Shown here piece after piece: positions 29,220-36,884 of a DNA stretch of 64,000 nt. A model generated the notes under the pieces. It made no database searches and was not told where the DNA came from. It saw only the letters and a program-made list of their open reading frames with translations. Both the position numbers and the translations under genes were made by a program. Positions within the stretch are counted from its first letter, which is position 1. Each line of letters opens with the position of its first letter. The stretch covers positions 1-64,000 of the forward strand of contig CALMSO010000099.1 in NCBI GenBank assembly GCA_937872385.1, in the 5' to 3' direction. The stretch comes from an uncultured Saprospiraceae bacterium. Lineage in GTDB: Bacteria; Bacteroidota; Bacteroidia; Chitinophagales; Saprospiraceae.

Positions 29220-29684
29220 ATGCGCTATTACTCCATCCTGTTTGTTATAATAATAATCAGCGGCCTGTGCAGTTGTCGGCCCGAGCCACCCGAACAGCTC
29301 ATCCACGGTGCCTGGCAGGTGGACTCGACGTACAGTTTTTACAATGGTTTTGAGTACCGACAAAGCACGCCCGGCAGCGACTGGGCTACCTACATCTATG
29401 ATGCGCAGGGCACGGTAAAGGAAGCTAAATACGGCACTTTTCGCCCTTACCAGTACCGTTTCGCCGGAAAAAATTTGATTTGGACAACGCCCGACGCCTC
29501 GGAGGAAATTCCGTTTGAAATTCTATCCCTCAACCAGCAGCGGATGGTGCTCAAAAGAGACAAGCCACCGCTTTTTCCCGGCAAGGGGCAAGTCCGTTAT
29601 GAAATTCGCTACTTTTCGCGTATAGACACCACTGAAATTCCTGATTTACAACAATTTACCCCACCCATTCAAACCTATGAATGA
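29220..29684 (+). CDS. Small lipoprotein, lipocalin-like
   Basis: This 154-aa protein has a lipoprotein signal peptide ending GLCSC (cysteine near residue 19). The mature part is beta-rich: HGAWQVDSTYSFYNGF, a typical lipocalin-like opening with conserved W, then FAGKNLIWTTPDAS and RMVLKRDKPP. Function unknown. The ATG at 29220 is preferred over an in-frame GTG at 29190. Its TGA overlaps the ATG of the next gene (ATGA at 29681-29684), implying translational coupling. Confidence 0.7.
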   Translation: MRYYSILFVIIIISGLCSCRPEPPEQLIHGAWQVDSTYSFYNGFEYRQSTPGSDWATYIYDAQGTVKEAKYGTFRPYQYRFAGKNLIWTTPDASEEIPFEILSLNQQRMVLKRDKPPLFPGKGQVRYEIRYFSRIDTTEIPDLQQFTPPIQTYE

Positions 29685-30826
29685 TGCGTTTGGTCATTTT
29701 GTTAGCAGTCTTGTTGTGTTTGTACTTTCCCAGCTCGTCGCAAAATTTGGTACCCAACCCAGATTTCGAAGATTATTATTACTGCCCGCCCTATTTAGGG
29801 CAAATTCTCGCTTCGGTTGCCTGGGATTCGCCCAACAATACCACCACCGATTATTTTCATCGCTGCGCCCCGGCGGGTAGCGGAGCTGCGGTGCCGCGCA
29901 ACCTCTTTGGCACACGGGAGCCGCAGTCGGGGCATGCTTATGCGGGGGTTCGCACCTGGATACCAGCCGGCTCTAATGAACTGCCCTACCGTGAATACCT
30001 GAGCGCACCTTTGCTCGATACTTTACAGGCTGGCGTGCCGTACGAACTGGGGTTTTGGGTCAGCCCGGCCGAAAGCTCGATGTTTTTTTCAGATGACATT
30101 GGACTGCACCTCTCGGCTGAGCCTTTTGAGCGCCAGCCGCTTTATGAATTGGAGCCGCATCTGCGCAATCCGCATGGCCAATGGCTCGACAACACCGATT
30201 CGTGGAAACACATTAACGGTTTTTATACTGCCAAAGGCGGCGAGCGTTATATCATCATTGGCAGCTTCTCGAACGACCTTACTATGACGCGTATTCCGGC
30301 ACAGGGCGAGCAAATTATGGTCTATTATTACATTGATAATATTATGGTACGTAAATGTGATATTCCGGACACGACAACTTTTTATATAGACACTATCATA
30401 TGCCAAAAACAAATAATACAAATCGGCGGGCAAACGAAAGCGCGCACGCACCGCTGGGAAGATGGATCAGACCTCCCCTTCCGCACGGTGAACCAGCCTG
30501 GGCTATATAGTTTATATAGTGATTTTGGCTGTTATCAGACCAGCGTTCACTACCGGGTGCTCGAGGCAGATTGCAATTGTAATTTGTCTGTGCCTACTTT
30601 AGTCAGCCTTTCGCGTCCGGCGGATGTAATACTGCAAGGCGATATAACGGATTTGCGTATCGCTATTTACGACAGTGCAGGGCGTATGATTCGTCAATTG
30701 ACAAAAAATAACTTAGAACAACTAAATAACCTCGGCGCATCCGGAATGTATTTCTGGCGAGCTATTTTCAAATGCCAAAACCAAACCCAGACACAGCAGG
30801 GCAAATTAGTGTTTGTAGTAGAATAA
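29681..30826 (+). CDS. Secreted beta-sandwich protein with degenerate T9SS-type C-terminus
   Basis: This 381-aa protein has a signal peptide (LVILLAVLLCLYFPSSSQ). It then has the NLVPNPDFEDYYYCP opening common to galactose-binding-like domains of Bacteroidota exported proteins (about residues 22-230). The C-terminus LRIAIYDSAGRMIRQL to GMYFWRAIF and GKLVFVVE matches the pattern of a type A sorting domain without a clear PNP motif. It is coupled to the preceding lipoprotein gene by an ATGA overlap and ends two bases before the stop of the convergent phosphonatase-like gene. Function unknown. Confidence 0.72.
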   Translation: MMRLVILLAVLLCLYFPSSSQNLVPNPDFEDYYYCPPYLGQILASVAWDSPNNTTTDYFHRCAPAGSGAAVPRNLFGTREPQSGHAYAGVRTWIPAGSNELPYREYLSAPLLDTLQAGVPYELGFWVSPAESSMFFSDDIGLHLSAEPFERQPLYELEPHLRNPHGQWLDNTDSWKHINGFYTAKGGERYIIIGSFSNDLTMTRIPAQGEQIMVYYYIDNIMVRKCDIPDTTTFYIDTIICQKQIIQIGGQTKARTHRWEDGSDLPFRTVNQPGLYSLYSDFGCYQTSVHYRVLEADCNCNLSVPTLVSLSRPADVILQGDITDLRIAIYDSAGRMIRQLTKNNLEQLNNLGASGMYFWRAIFKCQNQTQTQQGKLVFVVE

Positions 30827-30828
30827 AG

Positions 30829-31572
30829 CTACGCGTTCAGCGCATAGCCTGCCTCCAATTGCCGAATCACCTCGCGCACCTCCAGCACGTTATTTAGTAG
30901 CCCATCATGTGCATACGCATTCAGCGCGGCGTAGTCGTGCGTGCCATTGGTCACAGCTAAAGCCCGCAGGCAGCCCGCAGCCCGCCCCGCCTGCAAGTCA
31001 GCGGGTGTATCGCCAATATTAATTACTTGCTGCGGATTAGTTACATGTAATATTTCCATTGCTTTCAGTATCATGTCAGGATGGGGTCGGCCGCGGCCCG
31101 TTTCGTCGGGTGTCAGCGACAGGTCAATGAGGGCGTGCTCGCTGCCGAAGTAGTTGCTATCTAATCCTTTATCCCAACCGAGTTTAGCGAGTATAATATT
31201 GGTGACCTTGCGGTAAAAACCGGTGGTCAGCGCGATTTTAATACCTTGCTTGCGGAGCCAATGAAAAAGCTCTAAAGTACCTTCGGTAGGATAAACCGGA
31301 TTTTCGAGGTAGTGTTTTTCCAGAATTTGGCGAAAAGTGGCGTAAGTTTCCTTCACAAATTGCTCATAATCAGGATGTTCAACACCAACAGCTTCCGACC
31401 AGAGGATGCGCACCACTTCCAATTTGGGGTAGCCCTGCATCGCCTTGATGCGCTCCGGCGTGGCGGGCAAATTACTTTGCTGGGCCGCCAACCAAAAGCA
31501 TTTTTCTACTTCATGGTCGTCTTTCACGGTGGTGCCAGCCATATCAAACACGACTAAATGAATTTTACTCAT
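30829..31572 (-). CDS. Phosphonatase-like HAD hydrolase (PhnX-like)
   Basis: This 247-aa enzyme most resembles the phosphonatase-like branch (TIGR03351 type) of the HAD superfamily, which cleaves C-P or phosphoester bonds in the cytoplasm. The nucleophile is D10 in VVFDMAGTTV, with Ala at +2 as in phosphonatase rather than the usual Asp. K50 in MQGYPKLEVVRIL lines up by eye with the Schiff-base lysine of phosphonoacetaldehyde hydrolase. The other motifs are LTTGFYRK and INIGDTPADL. The start at 31572 gives the family N-terminus; a longer open frame has low-quality sequence upstream. It is 37 bp downstream of the XRE-cupin regulator, probably in one operon. Confidence 0.82.
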   Translation of the reverse strand: MSKIHLVVFDMAGTTVKDDHEVEKCFWLAAQQSNLPATPERIKAMQGYPKLEVVRILWSEAVGVEHPDYEQFVKETYATFRQILEKHYLENPVYPTEGTLELFHWLRKQGIKIALTTGFYRKVTNIILAKLGWDKGLDSNYFGSEHALIDLSLTPDETGRGRPHPDMILKAMEILHVTNPQQVINIGDTPADLQAGRAAGCLRALAVTNGTHDYAALNAYAHDGLLNNVLEVREVIRQLEAGYALNA

Positions 31573-31609
31573 TACAAATGAAAATGTTTTGCTTGTTATA
31601 TAATAATTT

Positions 31610-32194
31610 TTAATGCTCGTCTCTATTATAATACAAATATAATACCAGCATCCGGGCCGTTTCCGTCCCGCGATTGACCGGCACATGTGGCAGATTGCCA
31701 TCATACAGCAGCGCGTCGCCTTTTTGTAATAATATTTCCTCCCCTTCAATATCATAATGCACCGTGCCCTGAAGCATGTATTTAAATTCGTAAGCATCCG
31801 TCCGGACGCGCCCGCGCTCCGAGCCTGGCTCAATATCGAGCAGTACTGCTTCCAGGGTTAATTGATCTAAATTTTTTTCCAATATTTTAAAATATTGAAA
31901 CCCTTTGGCGTCCACTTCTTTTTGAAAAGGCTCGAATGTTGCTGGTTGTTTGTGAATATAGCGTCCTTCCGGTTCAAAATGAAGGTTATTGAAAAAATCG
32001 CTGGGCGACATATTCAGCGTCCGAATAATCGAAAGCAATACCGGAAGCGAAGGAACGGTACGACCATTCTCAATTTTGGAAAGCAAACTTTTACTAATAT
32101 CGGCGCGCTCGGCGATTTCGGTCAATGTCACGTTTTTAGACAACCGAATTTCCCGGATGCGTTTGCCAATACCCGTCAACATATACGCACTCAT
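31610..32194 (-). CDS. XRE-family transcriptional regulator with C-terminal cupin
   Basis: This 194-aa protein has an N-terminal helix-turn-helix (IREIRLSKNVTLTEIAERADISKSLLSKIENG, about residues 12-45) and a C-terminal cupin_2 sensor domain (GSERGRVRTDAYEFKYMLQGTVHYDIEGEEILL, about 120-190). By family precedent it senses a small ligand and represses or activates adjacent metabolic genes. It is divergent from the HpnW-like gene and precedes the phosphonatase-like gene. Its own promoter overlaps a dyad that could be an autoregulatory operator (32256-32270). ATG codons at residues 1 and 5 are both possible starts. Confidence 0.86.
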   Translation of the reverse strand: MSAYMLTGIGKRIREIRLSKNVTLTEIAERADISKSLLSKIENGRTVPSLPVLLSIIRTLNMSPSDFFNNLHFEPEGRYIHKQPATFEPFQKEVDAKGFQYFKILEKNLDQLTLEAVLLDIEPGSERGRVRTDAYEFKYMLQGTVHYDIEGEEILLQKGDALLYDGNLPHVPVNRGTETARMLVLYLYYNRDEH

Positions 32195-32228
32195 AGCGAC
32201 TGTTTTATTTACTTGTTTTTTAGCTATG

Positions 32229-32258
32229 CAAAAATAAAAAATGTTTCTTTTTATTCAA
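32229..32258 (-). promoter_or_regulatory. Promoter of the XRE-cupin regulator
   Basis: On the minus strand TTG (32256-32258), a 19-nt spacer and TATTTTTG (32229-32236) match the Bacteroidota -33/-7 consensus exactly. The -33 lies inside the 32256-32270 dyad. Confidence 0.65.
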
Positions 32259-32270
32259 GTTGGATACTTG
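32256..32270. promoter_or_regulatory. Candidate operator of the XRE-cupin regulator
   Basis: CAAGT-TGGAT-ACTTG is a perfect 5-bp dyad with a 5-bp spacer. It covers the -33 of the regulator promoter in the divergent region, and another ACTTG half-site is present near 32210. Binding would repress the regulator and could affect the divergent flavoprotein gene. Confidence 0.5.
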
Positions 32271-32335
32271 CATCAAACAGAAAATTTTTCACATGGAGTT
32301 AACACAACAAAAGCGGTCTTTCCAGCCGGATAAAA

Positions 32336-32343
32336 TATCTTTG
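32336..32343 (+). promoter_or_regulatory. -7 box of HpnW-like gene
   Basis: TATCTTTG matches TAnnTTTG exactly, 39 nt before the ATG at 32383. Confidence 0.5.
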
Positions 32344-32382
32344 CCCTGACCAATTGTTGAATCATTTGCAACATTCTATCGT

Positions 32383-33510
32383 ATGAATTCAGAAAGACAA
32401 TCCTGCGATGTGCTCATTGTAGGGGCAGGCATTGTAGGGCTGGCCTTAGCCTATGAAGCGCTACTGCAAGGGCTGCACGTAAGTGTCATTGAACGGCACC
32501 CGCGCCCCGTAGGCGCAACCATTCGCAATTTCGGGATGGTGTGGCCCATCGGGCAGCCACCTGCTACCTTAGACCGGGCCCTGCGCGCCCGCGCTACTTG
32601 GCTACAATTAGCAAACGAAGCGGGCATCTGGGCCGCCGAAAGTGGCTCCCTCCATCTGGCTTATCGCCCTGAAGAATGGGCAGTGCTGGAAGAATTTGCC
32701 GCTACCGCTCGCAGCCGAGGTTATCAAACTGCATTGCTCCGGCCGCGTCAGGCATTAGAATACAGCCAAACAATTAACCCGGAAGGGCTATACGGTGCGC
32801 TCTGGAGTGCCACTGAAGTGAATATAGACCCGCGCCAAGCGACGCAAGCACTTTGTAAATGGCTGGCAGACAAGGGTGTACAATTTTATTACAACACTGC
32901 CGTGACGCAAATTGCCTACCCGCGCGTGTATGCGCAAGGGCAAAGCTGGCAGGCCGAGCGTATTTTTGTGTGCTCCGGCGCTGATTTTGAAACGCTCTAT
33001 CCCGAGTTATTTGCGCAAAGCGACATCACCAAATGTAAGCTGCAAATGCTGCGCACGGTGCCACAATCTGCCGGGTTTACCTTGGGCCCCAATCTCGCGG
33101 CCGGCCTCACGCTACAACACTACGCTTCTTTTGCGCATTGCCAAAGCTTGCCTACGCTAAAAGCACTTTTCGCTAAAGTATATCCAGCGTATAATAAATG
33201 GGGCATTCATGTGCTGCTTTCACAAACGGCGGCGGGCGAATTGACCATCGGAGACAGCCACGAGTATGGCCGCGACCTCAGCCCTTTCGACAAACAGGAA
33301 ATCAACGAGCTGATTATGAGGTATTTGCGGCAGTTTGCACGCCTCCCCGATTGGCGCATCGCGGAAACTTGGCACGGCATCTACGCCAAAATACCCGGAG
33401 CTACCGAATTCATTGCCTCGCCCGAACCAGGAGTGACCATTGTGAATGGGCTGGGCGGCGCCGGGATGACGCTTTCTTTTGGGCTGGCACAAGAGTTATT
33501 ACATAATTAG
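32383..33510 (+). CDS. FAD-dependent oxidoreductase, HpnW-like (TIGR03364 type)
   Basis: This 375-aa DadA-like amine oxidoreductase has an N-terminal dinucleotide-binding site VLIVGAGIVGLALAYEAL (about residues 9-27). A DAO-type core follows, with IRNFGMVWPIGQP near residue 47, and the C-terminus is PGVTIVNGLGGAGMTLSFGLAQELL. This subfamily is repeatedly found beside phosphonatase-like genes and is thought to oxidise an aminophosphonate, by analogy with glycine or sarcosine oxidases. The adjacent phosphonatase-like HAD gene supports that assignment. It is followed after 70 bp by the DUF5690 transporter. Confidence 0.82.
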   Translation: MNSERQSCDVLIVGAGIVGLALAYEALLQGLHVSVIERHPRPVGATIRNFGMVWPIGQPPATLDRALRARATWLQLANEAGIWAAESGSLHLAYRPEEWAVLEEFAATARSRGYQTALLRPRQALEYSQTINPEGLYGALWSATEVNIDPRQATQALCKWLADKGVQFYYNTAVTQIAYPRVYAQGQSWQAERIFVCSGADFETLYPELFAQSDITKCKLQMLRTVPQSAGFTLGPNLAAGLTLQHYASFAHCQSLPTLKALFAKVYPAYNKWGIHVLLSQTAAGELTIGDSHEYGRDLSPFDKQEINELIMRYLRQFARLPDWRIAETWHGIYAKIPGATEFIASPEPGVTIVNGLGGAGMTLSFGLAQELLHN

Positions 33511-33580
33511 GATGTTGGGATATTTTATTACTTTTTACGACAAGTTTATTTAGCTAATTTTATCTTGCACAACTTATTAT

Positions 33581-34849
33581 ATGAACATACAGCAATGGCT
33601 CGGTCGCACGAGTAAGCCTTTTTTTATTGCTTATACCATTACAGCCGCTTTTGGCACGTATTTTTGTATGTATGCTTACCGCAAACCTTTCACGGTGGCC
33701 ACCTACGAGGGGATGAGCTTTGCCGGGGTGGATTATAAAATCTGGCTGATTATTATACAGGTGATTGGCTATATGCTGTCGAAGTTTATCGGTATTAAAG
33801 TTATTTCGGAAATGGGCCGCCGCAGGCGTCTGCTCTTGCTGCTGGGCTTGATTGGTATTGCGGAAGCGGCGCTGCTGCTGTTCGCACTGATACCACCGCC
33901 GTATAACATTATCTGCCTGTTTTTCAATGGATTACCATTGGGTATGATTTGGGGCATCGTGTTTTCGTACTTAGAAGGGCGCACCTTTTCGGAAGTGCTG
34001 GGCGCAGGGCTGAGCGCGAGTTTTATTGTTTCTTCCGGAGCGGTAAAATCCGTAGGTAAATTTCTGATGAATGACTGGTCGGTGAATGCTTTCTGGATGC
34101 CTTTTCTTACCGGAGCAATCTTTACTGCGCCCCTGCTATTATTTGCCTGGCTACTCGACCAGATACCGCCGCCCACCCCCGAAGACGAGCGCGCACGCAC
34201 CACACGCCAACCCATGAATGCCGCTGAGCGATTGGCTTTTTTCAAACATTTAGCGCCCGGGCTAATTGTACTGATTTTCTTTTACATACTGCTGACGGCT
34301 TACCGTGATTTTCGAGACAATTTTGCCGCCGAAATCTGGGATGCGCTGGGCTACGGCGATACATCCGCCGTTTTTACATTAGCCGAATTGCCCATTGCCA
34401 TGATGGTATTAATAATATTAGGCGCTACCATGTTCATTCGCAATAATCGCTTTGCTTTTATGCTGTATCATGGCATTCTGCTCCTCAGCGTAGCATTGGT
34501 AGGGGTTTCCACGTGGTTATTTCAGATAGGCATCATGCCCGGCGGGCTATGGATGGTCTGCGTAGGCATGGGCTTGTATCTGTGCTATGTGCCGTTTAAT
34601 TGCATTTTATTCGACCGTATGATCGCGGCTTTTCGCATTGTCGCCAATTCTGGTTTTCTGATTTACCTCGCCGATTCGTTTGGCTATCTCGGTAGCGTCG
34701 GGGTGTTATTATACAAAAATTTTGGGCAAGCGAACCTGAGCTGGTTGCAATTTTTCATACAAGCCAGTTATGCGCTTACTGCCATTGGGGTGCTTGCCGT
34801 GTTGGTTTCGTGGGGTTATTTTTATAAAAAAGTGCCGCGCCATACGTAG
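33581..34849 (+). CDS. DUF5690 family membrane transporter (MFS-like)
   Basis: This 422-aa protein has about twelve hydrophobic helices. The segment FFIAYTITAAFGTYFCMYAYRKPF is the opening of the DUF5690 family, and GLPLGMIWGIVFSYLEGRTFSE and CVGMGLYLCYVPFNCILFDRM are other strongly conserved segments. The fold looks like a major facilitator related to organophosphate antiporters. Substrate unproven; its place after the HpnW-like gene suggests uptake of an aminophosphonate or related organophosphorus compound, which is inference. Confidence 0.82.
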   Translation: MNIQQWLGRTSKPFFIAYTITAAFGTYFCMYAYRKPFTVATYEGMSFAGVDYKIWLIIIQVIGYMLSKFIGIKVISEMGRRRRLLLLLGLIGIAEAALLLFALIPPPYNIICLFFNGLPLGMIWGIVFSYLEGRTFSEVLGAGLSASFIVSSGAVKSVGKFLMNDWSVNAFWMPFLTGAIFTAPLLLFAWLLDQIPPPTPEDERARTTRQPMNAAERLAFFKHLAPGLIVLIFFYILLTAYRDFRDNFAAEIWDALGYGDTSAVFTLAELPIAMMVLIILGATMFIRNNRFAFMLYHGILLLSVALVGVSTWLFQIGIMPGGLWMVCVGMGLYLCYVPFNCILFDRMIAAFRIVANSGFLIYLADSFGYLGSVGVLLYKNFGQANLSWLQFFIQASYALTAIGVLAVLVSWGYFYKKVPRHT

Positions 34850-34907
34850 CCATATTTCATAGCTGTGTCTTTTTTGCATTTTCAGCAAAAAGTTTTACTT
34901 TCACTCA

Positions 34908-36809
34908 ATGAAACCTTTAGCAATTATTATCACGGGCGTTTCGGGTAGCGGTAAAACCACCATTGGAAAGACCTTGGCTACTGCATTACAATTCGATTTT
35001 TATGATGGTGATGATTTTCACCCACCAGCCAATATTGCCAAAATGAGTGCGGGTATTCCGCTAAACGATGGAGACAGAATTCCTTGGTTATCAGCTATTA
35101 ATGTTCATATTCGCCAGTCCATGACGCAGCGCCCTCTCGTGCTGGCTTGCTCCGCCCTCAAAGAAAGCTACCGGCAGCTGATTGCCCGCGACCTCCCGCC
35201 GAGGCACATTTTTTGGGTACACTTGCAAGGTAATTACGAGGTTATTTATAACCGAATGACGAGCCGGGCAGGGCATTATATGGCACCGGAGATGCTGCGC
35301 TCCCAGTTTGATGCTTATGAGCAGCCAAGCAACGGGCTTATTATTGATATTAATGAAGATATTCAGCAAATCATTCAGCAAGTTATGTCAAATATTATAT
35401 CGCATAAATCCGAGGTCGGTCTAATAGGAATGGGCGTAATGGGCACCAGTTTAGCACGTAATATAGCTAATAAAGGATTCCGTATTTCATTATACAATCA
35501 GCACGCCGCCCCCCATGAGGTGCATGTAGCTTTGCGCGCTACCGAAACCTACGACGAACTTCGCGCGGCCCTTCCTTTCGATGATTTAACCGATTTTATT
35601 GCTTCGCTCCATACGCCCCGCAAAATAATTCTGATGGTCAGCGCCGGCAAAGCCGTTGATGCAGTGCTGGAGCAATTAAGGCCGCTGCTGGCAGCCGGTG
35701 ATATAATTATTGACGGCGGCAATTCGCATTATCAAGAAACCGAAAAACGGCAGGCCGCGCTAGAGGCAAAAGGCATTATCTGGCTGGGCGCAGGCATTTC
35801 GGGGGGGGAGGCCGGAGCCTTGCACGGGCCGGCGATTATGCCAGGCGGCAGCCGCGAAGGATTCGAGCAGGTAAAAGATATTTTATATGCTATAGCCGCC
35901 AAAAATCAGGAGCAAGAAATCTGCTGCGCGTACGTCGGGGGCGGCGGCGCCGGGCATTTTGTTAAAATGGTGCATAATGGCATCGAATACGCGGAAATGC
36001 AATTAATAGCGGAAATATATAGCTATTTGCGGTACGAACAAAACAAAACTCCGGCCCAAATTGCAGAGTTATTTAGTGCATGGAATGAAGGCGATGCAGA
36101 GAGTTATTTACTCGGCATTACAGTGCCTATTCTACAATTTAAAGATAGCGACGGGCAGCCGCTGATTGATAAAATAGCCGATGTAGCTGGTAATAAAGGT
36201 ACTGGTAGCTGGACAACCATAGCGGCCTGTGAACTCGGTGTGCCTACGCCAAGCATGACCGAAGCGCTTTTTGCGCGTTATATTTCTGCCTTCAAAAAAC
36301 AACGAACGGCATATAATGATTTATATCATATTACCACCCAGCCGGTGCAGATTGACGAATCGAATCTTTTTGCTATTTATTTATTTAGCAGAATAATGAA
36401 TCATCAGCAAGGCTTACAACTTATTCAAGCAGCATCAGAAGCGCATAACTGGCAAATTGATCTTAGTAGCCTGCTAACCATCTGGACCGACGGTTGTATT
36501 ATTCGCTCGAAATTATTACATATTATTCGGCATGAGCTGGCAGCACATCATAATGACATCATGCAGCACCCTTACGTGCAAGCTTTTATTCAACAGCATA
36601 TCGAGCATATTAATAATGCAGTGGCCCGCATGGCAATGAGTGCGCAAGCTTTTCCGGTTATTACAGCCGCGTTAGTTGGTTTTAAACAATTAATCACAGA
36701 TAGAATGAATACATATCTCATTCAGGCTCAACGCGATTATTTCGGAGCGCACCGCTATCAGCGAACCGACGACCCCGACGGCAAAATGTGGCATACCACT
36801 TGGGAATGA
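34908..36809 (+). CDS. Fused gluconokinase / 6-phosphogluconate dehydrogenase (decarboxylating)
   Basis: A single 633-aa chain carries two enzymes. Residues 1-165 are a GntK-type gluconokinase with P-loop ITGVSGSGKTTIGK (8-21), DGDDFHPPANIAKMSAGIPL and LACSALKESYR. From about residue 168 comes a full-length NADP-dependent 6-phosphogluconate dehydrogenase: GLIGMGVMG (171-179), IIDGGNSHY, GISGGEAGALHGPAIMPGG, HFVKMVHNGIEY with the catalytic lysine, and the C-terminal tail FGAHRYQRTDDPDG. Together they convert gluconate to 6-phosphogluconate and then to ribulose 5-phosphate, CO2 and NADPH. An in-frame run of eight G occurs at 35801-35808. The GntP permease gene follows 75 bp downstream. Confidence 0.94.
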   Translation: MKPLAIIITGVSGSGKTTIGKTLATALQFDFYDGDDFHPPANIAKMSAGIPLNDGDRIPWLSAINVHIRQSMTQRPLVLACSALKESYRQLIARDLPPRHIFWVHLQGNYEVIYNRMTSRAGHYMAPEMLRSQFDAYEQPSNGLIIDINEDIQQIIQQVMSNIISHKSEVGLIGMGVMGTSLARNIANKGFRISLYNQHAAPHEVHVALRATETYDELRAALPFDDLTDFIASLHTPRKIILMVSAGKAVDAVLEQLRPLLAAGDIIIDGGNSHYQETEKRQAALEAKGIIWLGAGISGGEAGALHGPAIMPGGSREGFEQVKDILYAIAAKNQEQEICCAYVGGGGAGHFVKMVHNGIEYAEMQLIAEIYSYLRYEQNKTPAQIAELFSAWNEGDAESYLLGITVPILQFKDSDGQPLIDKIADVAGNKGTGSWTTIAACELGVPTPSMTEALFARYISAFKKQRTAYNDLYHITTQPVQIDESNLFAIYLFSRIMNHQQGLQLIQAASEAHNWQIDLSSLLTIWTDGCIIRSKLLHIIRHELAAHHNDIMQHPYVQAFIQQHIEHINNAVARMAMSAQAFPVITAALVGFKQLITDRMNTYLIQAQRDYFGAHRYQRTDDPDGKMWHTTWE

Positions 36810-36884
36810 TGCCATTTTGAATGTCTGAAAGAGAATAAATTGACTAAATAAAACTACAAGCCTTTTTTATTGAAAATAGTATAA

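Noticed and set aside
31573..31833. N-terminal extension of the phosphonatase-like protein
   Set aside because: The extension has no similarity to the family, covers the end of the upstream regulator gene, and the family N-terminus starts exactly at 31572.
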